Source of the DNA: Myxococcota bacterium
GTDB taxonomy: Bacteria > Myxococcota_C > UBA6777
DNA: 64,000 nt
Reading direction: 5' to 3'
NCBI GenBank assembly: GCA_023150835.1
Contig: JAKLKB010000004.1
Coordinates: 1-64,000 of the forward strand
Each line of letters opens with the position of its first letter. The first letter of the stretch is position 1. Positions 17,870-26,338 of this stretch are shown piece after piece. A program made the translations under genes and the position numbers. The notes under the pieces were generated by a model. It was not told the DNA's origin. It was given only the letters and a program-made list of their open reading frames with translations, and searched no databases.

Positions 17870-17887
17870 CAAATTTAAGGAGGCAAG

Positions 17888-18775
17888 ATGATTTTATTCT
17901 TTCTCTTTTTTCGATTTCGTGTTTGGAATTTTTTGTGGATCTTGTTTTTCTTCTTGCAGATCCAAGCAGCCCAAGCAGGGCCTTGGTCTCAAGCTTCGGG
18001 CCACTTTTACGTCAAAGCAAGCCAAAACTTTTTGTTTGGCCGCGAAAGCATCGGTCCCACCGGCCAAATCAGCGGCGGCGATTTTTTTGGTGCATCGACA
18101 CAATTGTACGGAGAAATCGGGCTTTTTTATGGCCTACAGGCTCATTTTTTTGTCCCTTACTCCGTTTTTCGTGTGACGCGCAGCCCCCAAGAGTTCTACC
18201 AACTCGATAGCTTTGTAGACGCGATGGCGGGTTTACAGTGGACTCCGCCCTTCTTGCACCAAGCTCTCGGATTCCCCGTCGCTTTGCGTTTGGATACCAA
18301 GATCCCACTCTACGACCAGAAGCCCTTCACCCAAGATCCCGCAACCAAGGACACCTTCACACGTTTTCCGATCCTCGGCGAAGGCCAACTCGACTTCACC
18401 TTGTGGTTAAGCGCGGGTGGCTCGATCCCACGAACGGATCTCTATCTGTTTGCGGAGATCGGTTATCGCTTTCGCAGCGAAGTCTTCGTCGATCAACGGA
18501 TCGCCGCTCTTGGGTTGGACTTTTTAGATAGCTTCGTCTTCCAATTTCAAGCAGGCTACAACCTGTTTCGCCGTGTGCTTTTCATGCTCAACTCCAGCGG
18601 CGTGATCCCTCTCGGCGAAAGCCCCGTCACCAAAGGCTTCGTCGGGATCGGCCTTGGGATCTATATCCCCGTGTGGCGGGGATTGGCTGTCGAACTCAAC
18701 GTCGATCAGATGCTCTGGTTCAAAGCAGCCCCCCCCGTCACCAGCGCCGGGATCGGTATCTCTTACAAGTACTGA
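17888..18775 (+). CDS. Exported outer-membrane beta-barrel-like protein
   Basis: This 295-residue protein has a very hydrophobic signal peptide (about 1-30, ending AAQAGPW). The rest is amphipathic beta strands with Gly/Asp turns, ending in Tyr-Lys-Tyr, as in outer-membrane barrels. A perfect AAGGAGG lies seven bases before the ATG. The element B1 ends only 18 bases before the ATG, so the native promoter must lie beyond or within that repeat. No specific family is recognised; transporter- or porin-like proteins of this size occur in myxobacteria. It is probably monocistronic. Confidence 0.72.
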   Translation: MILFFLFFRFRVWNFLWILFFFLQIQAAQAGPWSQASGHFYVKASQNFLFGRESIGPTGQISGGDFFGASTQLYGEIGLFYGLQAHFFVPYSVFRVTRSPQEFYQLDSFVDAMAGLQWTPPFLHQALGFPVALRLDTKIPLYDQKPFTQDPATKDTFTRFPILGEGQLDFTLWLSAGGSIPRTDLYLFAEIGYRFRSEVFVDQRIAALGLDFLDSFVFQFQAGYNLFRRVLFMLNSSGVIPLGESPVTKGFVGIGLGIYIPVWRGLAVELNVDQMLWFKAAPPVTSAGIGISYKY

Positions 18776-18804
18776 AAAGACTGATGCGCAAAGACCAACA
18801 GAAC

Positions 18805-18955
18805 GAACGCATCTGGATGGTGTGGTGGGGTTTCACCCCACGCCCCACAAGGGACCGAGGGCCCCTTGACCCCGTGTTCGGCGAAGACGTCATCGTTTTT
18901 CAAACCAACGGCTCTGTCGCTTGAAGTCTCGCGAACACGGCTTTTTTTGGGGCTG
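18805..18955 (+). repeat. Family B repeat, copy B2
   Basis: It carries GGTGGGGTTTCACCCCACGC, CCCCTTGACCCCGTGTTCGG, GCTTGAAGTC and CGCGAACACGGCTTTTTTTGG. The terminal inverted repeats are degraded. It points toward the DM13 gene starting at 19063. Within it, CCGTGTTCG and CGAACACGG can pair. Confidence 0.7.
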
Positions 18956-19062
18956 ATCGTCTCTGCCCGAGATCCGAGCATCGAGATTTTTTGATTAGGC
19001 TTCCGTGTGTATTTTTATTTATGGCATCCGTCTTATATGGGCGAAAAAGGAAAAAGTGTACC

Positions 19063-19869
19063 ATGAAACAGAACTTTTTTATGATAAAAAATAGGCGATT
19101 CTTCAAACGACGACGAGGACTCGCGGTTTTGGTCCTTGGCATGGGGATATCGGTGCTGATGGGAGCCAGCGGGGGGCGCTCAGGATGTGTCGGCTACAGC
19201 TTCTCCGAAGGCTGCAAAGAAGGCGAAAGCCGCGCTTGTTTTTCAGGACCTGCCGACAAAAAAGAAGTCGGAGCCTGCAAAAGCGGCCAACAAAAGTGCT
19301 CCGCGAACCAAGTCTGGGGGCCTTGCGAAGGCGAGATCCTGCCGAAGGACAAAGACGCCTGCAACGGAGCCGACGACAACTGCGATGGGATCGTTGCTTC
19401 TCTTCAACAAAAAGAAGTCTGCAATGGTGCCGATGACAACTGCGATGGAAAGATCGACGAAGGCGACACACTTTGTCCATCAGGTCAAGTGTGCCGTGGA
19501 ACACTCGGATGCAAGGGCGAGATCAGCGGCCCAAGCATACTCAAAAAAGGCTCCTTTCAAAGCAGCGCTCATCCCACCCAAGGCGAGGCACAGATCGTCC
19601 AAGAAGGCGACAAGCTTTGGCTGGAATTCAGCGAACGTTTCAAGACCGATCAAGGCCCCGATCTCAAGGTGTATTTGACCACCGACGCGCTTGGTGACGC
19701 CAACAAAGGCAGTTTCTTGTCACTCGGCCCCCTCACCAGCGTCAACGGCAAACAACGCTATGCCCTCACTCTCCCCACAGGCCAATCCATCGACACCTAC
19801 AACGCGATCTCCGTCTGGTGCGAAGCCTTCCGCGTCATCTTTGGTTATGCCCCCCTGCTCAAGCCGTAA
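19063..19869 (+). CDS. Exported MopE-motif protein with DM13 domain
   Basis: This 268-residue protein has a basic N-terminus and one hydrophobic export segment (about 20-36). Two putative metal-binding motifs follow, CNGADDNCDG at 100-109 and 120-129; this is the MopE-type repeat known from secreted myxobacterial proteins. The C-terminal DM13 domain (about 162-265) has the conserved pattern GPDLKVYLTTD and SVWCEAF with Cys 253. DM13 domains are proposed to serve redox or electron-transfer roles. The ATG at 19063 is chosen because AAGGAAAAAG precedes it; 24 more upstream codons are open. It is likely extracellular or periplasmic. The metal (Ca or Cu) cannot be told from sequence. Confidence 0.8.
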   Translation: MKQNFFMIKNRRFFKRRRGLAVLVLGMGISVLMGASGGRSGCVGYSFSEGCKEGESRACFSGPADKKEVGACKSGQQKCSANQVWGPCEGEILPKDKDACNGADDNCDGIVASLQQKEVCNGADDNCDGKIDEGDTLCPSGQVCRGTLGCKGEISGPSILKKGSFQSSAHPTQGEAQIVQEGDKLWLEFSERFKTDQGPDLKVYLTTDALGDANKGSFLSLGPLTSVNGKQRYALTLPTGQSIDTYNAISVWCEAFRVIFGYAPLLKP

Positions 19870-19934
19870 ATCACCTCCACCTGACATCGACGTCCCCGTC
19901 AGGCGGACTCGCGCCACCCCTCCCGCAAATGACT

Positions 19935-22043
19935 TCAACGCCTTGCCCTTCTCCAAGGCGTGAACGCATCCTTCTGATCTCGCGGATACACCGAACGTTG
20001 TGTACGCGAACGCCGCAAAGCATCTGCTTCTTGGGAAGAAGAAGTCTGCGGGTTGTGTGGAATACCGCCTCCTCCGATCACAGGGCCATCGATCACCGCG
20101 ATGTTATCTTTCACCATCCAATCGGGCTGCGGCGGTGGTTCTTGAGAATACTCCTCAGGCCACACGGGATCGGGGTTCGGCTCGGGTTCGGGAGTGTACT
20201 CCTCAGGCCACACGGGATCGGGGTTCGGCTCGGGTTCGGGAGCGTACTCGTCTGGCCACACCGGATCGGGGTTCGGCTCGGGTTCGGGAGCGTACTCGTC
20301 TGGCCACACCGGATCGGGGTTCGGCTCGGGTTCGGGAGCATACTCGTCTGGCAACACTGGGTCAGGGATGTGCTTGTCTGGCAACACTGGCTCAGGGTCG
20401 ATCTCTGGGGCGTACTCGTCTGGCAACACTGGTTCAGGATCGGGTCCCGCTTCGGCGGGGGTCGCGCTCTCTTCGGGGCGATTCTCGGTTTTCGGTTCCG
20501 CAACCGGTTCTGGCAGCAGCTCTTTCAGCGGCTCCGTTGATGGTTCTTTCAGCGGCTCTTTCAGCGGCTCCGGGGATGGGTCAGGCTCCGATCCATCCAC
20601 GGGGTTCTCTTCAGGTGGGTGTTCTACAGTCGGTGTTTCGCCGGCATCTTGGACGGGTTCGGATGATTCTTGTGCGACTTCTTCAGGAACACGTTCAGGC
20701 GATATCTCTTTTGGCTTCTCTCGCTCAGGCACGCAGGGATACGGCTGTTTGTTTCTGTCTTCGCAAATAGTGCCGCCCTCGGCTTCGATACATCGATCCC
20801 CTTCTAGGCAACGGCAAGAACAGCCCCCACAATGCGATGGATCGAACCTCTCAACGCACAACTCCTTGCCATCGGGGTCTTTGCAGATCCGTTTGGGTTC
20901 GTTGCAGTTTTGTGTGCATGTTCCACCGGCACAGCCGCTTTTCCCTCCGTCACAAGAAACACCGCAGTTTCCGCAATGAAGAGCGTCTGTGGTGATGTCC
21001 ACGCACGTTCCCCCGCAACATCGCAACGCTTCAAGACCACACTCTCCTGTAGGATTCAAAGGAGAGCAAGGGCACACGACTTTGCCGCTCAACCCAAGGA
21101 CCGTTTCCATACAGCGACCACTGCAACACTTGAGCAGGCCGTTGTTCGGGACTTTTGGATCGTTGGTCGGGCAATCTGCATCACTCACACAATTGCATCC
21201 CTCGTCTGTTTTTCCGTCGCAATCTTCGTCTTTTCCGTTGGGTTTTCCGTCAGGCAGACAGCTTTCCTCCGAAGGCAACACAGATCCCGCGCACTCCTCT
21301 TGCCACGCCCCTCCCTTGCAAACCTGCGTGCCTTCTTGACAATTGCCGATCCCGCGCAAAGCGATCGGGCCTGCGTAACATTTTCTTGTCTCGCCATCCG
21401 AACATGGAGGACAAACGGAGCCTTCGTCGACTTTTCCATCACAGTCGTTGTCGTTGCTGTCACAGATCTCAGGCTGAGGAAGTCGTTGCTCAAAACAGCG
21501 ACTCCATCGATTGTTGGTGTCACAGAACTGCACGCCACTGCGACAGTTTCCAAAGTTTTTCGTCACAGAAGGCCCCGAATAACAAGACCGACTCGCTCCT
21601 TTTTCGAGACATTGGCAGTTATCGGGCTGCTCGACGCCGCTGGGATCGACATAACGGGCTTTGTTGTCGACTTGGCCGTCGCAATCGTTATCGATCCCAT
21701 CGCAGATCTCGACGCTTGGTGTCACTTCGCCAAGGCAAGGCCCCCAGCGACCGTGTTGTTCGCATGTCCGCTGTCCAGCCTTGCAAGGCGTTTGTTTGGC
21801 CGTCTGCGCGGGGGTTCCCGTATAACAAATTTCTGTTGCCCCGCTCTTGCATTCTTGAGCGCTACAAACGCCTTCAAAGCAAAACCGATCGACGCCGCTT
21901 CCCTTGCAATCTTCGGCGGTTTCACAGGCACGACCCGCCCGACCGCATTGGCAATGCGGAACAAAAAGCATGGCCCACACACAAAGACCGATCAACCACC
22001 CTCTTTGACCTTGTATCCGATGTATTCGTTTTTTCTGCATCAC
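19935..22043 (-). CDS. Large secreted Cys-rich MopE-motif protein with acidic Pro-rich repeats
   Basis: This 702-residue protein starts with a basic/hydrophobic export signal ending in a Cys-rich stretch (FVPHCQCG). The Cys-rich region (about 35-425) has four DxDxDG-type motifs (CDGIDNDCDG, CDSNDNDCDG, KDEDCDG and variants) and many further Cys pairs. The C-terminal third is Glu/Pro-rich and contains 16-residue tandem units of the form PDPVWPDEYAPEPEPN. No membrane anchor or MYXO-CTERM tail is seen. Family knowledge suggests surface or secreted metal binding. It is the second gene of a likely operon with the phosphodiester glycosidase gene, whose stop lies 57 bp upstream. Confidence 0.82.
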   Translation of the reverse strand: MMQKKRIHRIQGQRGWLIGLCVWAMLFVPHCQCGRAGRACETAEDCKGSGVDRFCFEGVCSAQECKSGATEICYTGTPAQTAKQTPCKAGQRTCEQHGRWGPCLGEVTPSVEICDGIDNDCDGQVDNKARYVDPSGVEQPDNCQCLEKGASRSCYSGPSVTKNFGNCRSGVQFCDTNNRWSRCFEQRLPQPEICDSNDNDCDGKVDEGSVCPPCSDGETRKCYAGPIALRGIGNCQEGTQVCKGGAWQEECAGSVLPSEESCLPDGKPNGKDEDCDGKTDEGCNCVSDADCPTNDPKVPNNGLLKCCSGRCMETVLGLSGKVVCPCSPLNPTGECGLEALRCCGGTCVDITTDALHCGNCGVSCDGGKSGCAGGTCTQNCNEPKRICKDPDGKELCVERFDPSHCGGCSCRCLEGDRCIEAEGGTICEDRNKQPYPCVPEREKPKEISPERVPEEVAQESSEPVQDAGETPTVEHPPEENPVDGSEPDPSPEPLKEPLKEPSTEPLKELLPEPVAEPKTENRPEESATPAEAGPDPEPVLPDEYAPEIDPEPVLPDKHIPDPVLPDEYAPEPEPNPDPVWPDEYAPEPEPNPDPVWPDEYAPEPEPNPDPVWPEEYTPEPEPNPDPVWPEEYSQEPPPQPDWMVKDNIAVIDGPVIGGGGIPHNPQTSSSQEADALRRSRTQRSVYPRDQKDAFTPWRRARR
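20150..20345. repeat. 48-bp in-frame minisatellite
   Basis: Four near-perfect copies of a 48-bp unit (GGATCGGGGTTCGGCTCGGG and flanks) encode the PDPVWPDEYAPEPEPN repeats of the minus-strand Cys-rich protein. A few degenerate copies follow to about 20440. Confidence 0.85.
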
Positions 22044-22100
22044 TCACCCTCAAGATCACTCAAACAACACAACCTATCGCGGACAGAAAAACAACACCTT

Positions 22101-23819
22101 TCAAAAAAGCATCCGCGCAGATGGATATCGCTTCTTTGCCAGAAAGCGCCACCCAAACACCCACAGGCCCAACAAAAAGCACCACCATACTCCGCTGCGA
22201 TCCGAGAGGTCGGCTCCGCTACAACCGCAGCCCGAAGGCGAGATATCGCGCTCCAAGAACAAGACCCCGCCGTCGCCGCTTTGGTCACCCTCCAGAGACA
22301 CGATCTCCCCGCCATCGGCTGTTTGCTCTTTGGGCGGCTGTTCGGAAACAGGCTCCGAAGAGATATCTTGCACGGGATCTTCTTTTGCGGATTCTGCGGC
22401 ACTCGACTCTTCGTTGCATACGTCGTCCTCGTCGACTTGACCGTTACAGTCGTTGTCGATCTTGTCGCAGCGTTCGGGCTGAGGAGGTGTTTGAGGCTCA
22501 CAGCGCAGCCCTTGTGCATCGCATCGCCACGCCCCTTGTGCGCAAGGCCCCTTGAGCGCGGTCACACAGGCGATCGGCTGTGTGTCATCAGGGATCCGCA
22601 CCACAAACCGCAGCTTTGGGCCAAAGGGGCGTTTGCCATCTCCGACAAGCTGCCACACACTTTCGTACATCCCGGGCTGGACGGGGGCAGAAAAAATTAA
22701 CGAAAAAGTCGTGTCTTGCCCAACAGCCACTTGCGATAAGCTCGCTTGCTGTAAGCTGATCTGCGGATCCAACCCAAAGCGTTCTCCGCTTTGATGGGCC
22801 AAACGCAGCGCCAGACCGGGCCGCGTGACCCCCACGTCCTGCCAAGCGTACGTTCCTGTGTTTTGGACTTTCCAAGAAACACGGATCTGTTGAGCAGGGC
22901 AAGCCAAGAAATTGTCGGGCTGTTCGGATTTTTGCGCATCACTTTGCAAAGACATCGCCGACGCATCGAGCTTTTGCGTCAGATCCAACAAGATCCCGAT
23001 GTGGTTGGCGACTTTACGCTCGCTCGGTTCGTTCGAGGGGCGTTGATTGGCCAGTTTTCCATTGAGGATCATGCCCGAACTTCCGCCCCCATCGAGATTA
23101 AGTGCGTTGTGTGCGCCCAACTCCTGCATCAGCCGAGAAAGTGCCACCAACGTCATCCCCAACACAGGCGTTCGCCGCCCCTCGACCATCACAAGATAAA
23201 GCGCGTTTCCATCAGCGCTCAAACCAGCGGCTGTTCGGGGATGTGCTGTGGTACAAAAAGATCCGCATTGTTGATCTTCTGCGGTGGTGCGGAGCTTTCC
23301 TTGGTTTAAGATCACTAGATTTCCCCCCACAACTTCCGTCCATTCGGCTTTTTTGGCGATGGTTTTTCCCGACAGATCGATCTCACAAACTGCCGTCTTC
23401 CCACACGCAAGAAACGACCAACTGTCGGTATCCGCGCTGCCACTCCATGCGATGCCATCGCCCACAGCAAGTCCGATCGGCTTGAGCGTCCCATCGAAAA
23501 AATCGCCATTGACCGCCGCGACCGCTCCCACGCGCTGCGCAAACGCCCCGGGAGTCAAGCCTTTTTCATCGGGCTTGGTCGCACGCACACGCAACCCCGG
23601 CCATGTCAGATCGACGACCAGCGCGTGGATCTCTTTGGGTTCGCTGGTACTGCGGTGAAGATAGCGGATACCGGGAGCTGCTTGCGTCCACACATCTCCC
23701 GCCCAACCGAACGCTGGACCCATCAGCCATCCTGCCAACAACACCACCACAGCCACACCTCGCTGATGACGCAACAACACGGTGTGCTTTAGAAACCAAG
23801 AGCGGATGTTTTTCTTCAT
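22101..23819 (-). CDS. Surface-anchored phosphodiester glycosidase (NAGPA-like) with MopE motif and MYXO-CTERM-like tail
   Basis: This 572-residue protein has a signal peptide (about 17-42, GPAFGWAG). A NAGPA-type domain (about 50-285) carries VNGDFFDG and NLDGGGSSGM, the family's core motifs for cleaving phosphodiester-linked sugars. An Ig-like domain with the KVQNTGTYAW pattern of NBR1/next-to-BRCA1 repeats (about 310-420) follows. Then come one MopE-type CDKIDNDCNGQVDE motif, an acidic linker, and a tail GCGCSGAD plus hydrophobic helix plus basic end (about 530-572) resembling MYXO-CTERM. Surface anchoring is inferred from that tail. GAGG precedes the ATG at 23819. It is divergently arranged from the gene at 23872 with only 52 bp between the starts. 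Confidence 0.87.
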   Translation of the reverse strand: MKKNIRSWFLKHTVLLRHQRGVAVVVLLAGWLMGPAFGWAGDVWTQAAPGIRYLHRSTSEPKEIHALVVDLTWPGLRVRATKPDEKGLTPGAFAQRVGAVAAVNGDFFDGTLKPIGLAVGDGIAWSGSADTDSWSFLACGKTAVCEIDLSGKTIAKKAEWTEVVGGNLVILNQGKLRTTAEDQQCGSFCTTAHPRTAAGLSADGNALYLVMVEGRRTPVLGMTLVALSRLMQELGAHNALNLDGGGSSGMILNGKLANQRPSNEPSERKVANHIGILLDLTQKLDASAMSLQSDAQKSEQPDNFLACPAQQIRVSWKVQNTGTYAWQDVGVTRPGLALRLAHQSGERFGLDPQISLQQASLSQVAVGQDTTFSLIFSAPVQPGMYESVWQLVGDGKRPFGPKLRFVVRIPDDTQPIACVTALKGPCAQGAWRCDAQGLRCEPQTPPQPERCDKIDNDCNGQVDEDDVCNEESSAAESAKEDPVQDISSEPVSEQPPKEQTADGGEIVSLEGDQSGDGGVLFLERDISPSGCGCSGADLSDRSGVWWCFLLGLWVFGWRFLAKKRYPSARMLF

Positions 23820-23871
23820 GCGTAGCCTCGTTCGGAGTATGCTGCGTTTCTTTTGCCAAGGATCGGAGTGT
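23820..23871. promoter_or_regulatory. Compact divergent intergenic region
   Basis: Only 52 bp separate two divergent start codons and must hold both ribosome binding sites (GAGG on the minus strand, GGAG on the plus strand). Promoters must therefore overlap the opposite coding region. No clear -35/-10 pair is recognised. Confidence 0.4.
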
Positions 23872-26232
23872 ATGCAAGACACCCAAAAAGACAAGGACGA
23901 TGCGGAGATGCAACAAAACGGAAGTGCGATGCGCGGATGGTTTGCCATGACGCTTACTTTGAGCGCTTGGTTGGTGTTTTGGTCGCAACCGATGCTTGCG
24001 CGAGCCTATCTTCCGTCGCTTGGGGGGGCCGCTTCGGTGTGGGCCACCAGCCTCTGTTTGTTTCAAGGGCTGTTGTGTGCGGGATATGTCTATGCTCACG
24101 CCTTACGGGTATGGTTGCCTTTGCGGGTGCAAGCCGCCATCCACCTCGGATTATGGGGCCTCGTGATGGTCGGCGCTGGGCCGCTACACATCCCTGCGGC
24201 TCCTCCCGATGCTGCGTGGTTATGGCTTGCAAGCAGCTTGCTCCAAAGCATCGGACCTGCCTTCTTTTGGCTGAGTGCGACCGCTCCTTTGTTGCAACAT
24301 TGGTTTGCGCATCTTTCGCCTGACACAACGCACCGCGATCCTTATCGCTTGTATGTCGCAAGCAACCTCGGATCGTTTCTCGCGCTGCTGGCTTATCCTT
24401 TGTTGATCGAGCTGTTGTGGACGCTTCAAACGCAATGGCTGGTCTGGCGTGCGACCTTTGCTGCGATGGGGATCTTGATCCTGCGCTGCGCGCTCGCTCT
24501 GCCTGCTTTGCGTATTCTTCCGCAGGCTTCGGGCGAAAAACACCATCCCCTCGGTTGGATCTTCTATGCCGCTGTCCCTTCGGCCCTGTTGGTGAGTATT
24601 ACACAATACATCACAACGGATATCGCGCCTGCGCCGATGTTGTGGGTGCTGCCTCTTGCGATGTTTTTGGCGACCTTCGTGTGGGTCTTTTCCACGCGCC
24701 CGATCCCTTGGGAAGGATGCGAGCGCTGGCAAGCGTGGCTTTTGCTGCCTGTGTTGCTGCTCTGGTTGAGTGAAACACGGATGCCTTGGTGGTTTGAGAT
24801 CCCCTTACACGGTGCGTTGTTTTGGGTCAGCGTGTTGCTGTGCCACGCCACGCTCGCCGCAAAACGACCGTCCGAAGGGCAGTTGACACGCTTTTATAGC
24901 TGGATGGCCTTCGGTGGGATGCTCGGTGGGTTGTTTGCGTCCTTGTTGGCTCCGCTGCTGTTTTCCCAAACATGGGAGATGCCGTTGCTGCTATTGCTTG
25001 CATCCTTCGGTCGCAAAGAGGCGATCCCTGAAAAGACCTCCGAAGAACAAGAAGGACTCGCATCCTTCGGTCACAAAGGTGCCATCGCGCCCACCGCATC
25101 CATCGAAAAGCCGCGACATCGGCCTTTTTTGATCACTCCCTCTGCATCGAGAGCGCCCCGACCGTATCGTCGTTTTCTCTGGTGGTTTTTTGGATGCTTT
25201 GCGCTTTCTCCTTTAGGGTTTTTCTTTGATGAACCGCGCATCGTGTTGCAATGGGCCATCGGCTGTATTTTGCTGTTCTTTGCGCCGCTTGGTGGGCTTT
25301 TGTTTCGTTGGATGGGACGCGCTACTGTCGTCGTGAGCATGGCCTTGTTCTTGGGGGTGGCCGCATGGGCGCTGCGCTCCCCCGGTCTGCTGCACCAAGA
25401 TCGCGGATTCTTCGGCCCGATGCGTGTCATCCAAACACCGACGGGCGATGCCCATCTTTTTCTTCATGGTCGAACGCTTCACGGACTCCAGCGCCGCCGA
25501 CCACAACACCCACCGCCACGCGCACTCCCCAACGCCCCAACGCAACACTTCCATCTCGATCCCTCTCCCACCGCTTACTTTTCACACCAAAGCCCACTCG
25601 GTCAGCTTTTTCAAGCACAACGCACCGCGCCACCGCGCCATCTCTGTATCTTTGGCCTTGGGATCGGAACGCTCGCAGCCTACGGCAGAACAGGCGAAAC
25701 GCTCACCTTTTTTGAGATCGATCCAAAAGTCGCGCAGATCGCCCAAGATACTCGCTTCTTTCGCTATCTCTCCCAAAGCCCCGCAAAGATCAACATCCAT
25801 CTGATCGATGCCCGCGCAGGTGCAAGCTCTCTTGCCGATCACAGCGTCGATATCTTGATCCAAGACGCCTTTAGTTCGGACGCTATCCCGTTCCATCTCC
25901 TCACAGCCGAGGCTTTCGCGCTCTACCTGCGCAAACTCAAACCACACGGCTTGTTGGTCTTCCACATCACCAATCAATTTGTCGACCTCGAACCGATCCT
26001 CGCTGAACACTTCGCAGCAACAGGACTCGACGCTCGCATCCAAGAACACAACCCCCCTCGTCGCGAGCGTTTTTCTTTCCCCTCCCGTTGGGTTGTCGCC
26101 ACTGCCCAACCCGCTCTGCTGCAAACACTATGGAAAGACCTGAGATGGCGGAGGCTGCGCCACTTGCATCGACACCACCGATGGACAGATCAACGCAGTA
26201 GCCTGCTTCCTGCCCTCAAGCGACCGTGGTAA
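23872..26232 (+). CDS. Membrane protein fused to aminopropyltransferase (spermidine synthase)-like domain
   Basis: This 786-residue protein has an N-terminal region of about 12 hydrophobic helices (about 25-540), split by a charged loop with a short internal repeat (ASFGRK / ASFGHK). A Rossmann-type domain (about 585-745) follows, with IFGLGIGTLAAYG, an acidic FFEIDPKV strand end, and QDAFSSDAIPFHLLTAEAF. The latter motif is characteristic of the spermidine synthase superfamily. Such fused proteins are common, but their activity is not established and aminopropyl transfer should not be assumed. The start at 23872 has GGAG five bases upstream. The last 38 bp of the gene region are duplicated just downstream. 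Confidence 0.82.
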   Translation: MQDTQKDKDDAEMQQNGSAMRGWFAMTLTLSAWLVFWSQPMLARAYLPSLGGAASVWATSLCLFQGLLCAGYVYAHALRVWLPLRVQAAIHLGLWGLVMVGAGPLHIPAAPPDAAWLWLASSLLQSIGPAFFWLSATAPLLQHWFAHLSPDTTHRDPYRLYVASNLGSFLALLAYPLLIELLWTLQTQWLVWRATFAAMGILILRCALALPALRILPQASGEKHHPLGWIFYAAVPSALLVSITQYITTDIAPAPMLWVLPLAMFLATFVWVFSTRPIPWEGCERWQAWLLLPVLLLWLSETRMPWWFEIPLHGALFWVSVLLCHATLAAKRPSEGQLTRFYSWMAFGGMLGGLFASLLAPLLFSQTWEMPLLLLLASFGRKEAIPEKTSEEQEGLASFGHKGAIAPTASIEKPRHRPFLITPSASRAPRPYRRFLWWFFGCFALSPLGFFFDEPRIVLQWAIGCILLFFAPLGGLLFRWMGRATVVVSMALFLGVAAWALRSPGLLHQDRGFFGPMRVIQTPTGDAHLFLHGRTLHGLQRRRPQHPPPRALPNAPTQHFHLDPSPTAYFSHQSPLGQLFQAQRTAPPRHLCIFGLGIGTLAAYGRTGETLTFFEIDPKVAQIAQDTRFFRYLSQSPAKINIHLIDARAGASSLADHSVDILIQDAFSSDAIPFHLLTAEAFALYLRKLKPHGLLVFHITNQFVDLEPILAEHFAATGLDARIQEHNPPRRERFSFPSRWVVATAQPALLQTLWKDLRWRRLRHLHRHHRWTDQRSSLLPALKRPW

Positions 26233-26308
26233 ACGGTGGTATCTATCATGCACCAAAAGTCTATAAACTAGCAGTAGCCTGCTTCCTGCCCTCAAGCGAC
26301 CTTGGTAA
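26195..26308 (+). repeat. 38-bp direct repeat across the 3' end of the aminopropyltransferase-like gene
   Basis: GCAGTAGCCTGCTTCCTGCC with the next 18 bases occurs at 26195-26232 and again at 26271-26308, with one mismatch and a 76-bp offset. The first copy contains the stop codon of the gene, so the second copy is a pseudo-3' end lying in the convergent gap. Confidence 0.85.
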
Positions 26309-26338
26309 GCCGAAATTCAAATATGGATAGCTATTTTC

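Noticed and set aside
18870-18950. Family B right end (CCGTGTTCG pairing with CGAACACGG before a T-run) as a transcription terminator
   Set aside because: The pairing is not kept in copies B1, B4 and B5, and the repeats sit at the 5' side of genes rather than after them. A terminator role is therefore not supported.
19870-19934. CCTGAC...GTCAGG hairpin in the convergent gap as a bidirectional terminator
   Set aside because: The six-bp stem has no T-run on either side, so it is too weak to call.
20832-22700. A plus-strand open frame of over 600 codons
   Set aside because: It lies opposite the Cys-rich MopE protein gene, whose Cys, Asp and repeat structure is clearly coding. The plus-strand product has no domain pattern, so it is a shadow of biased codon use.
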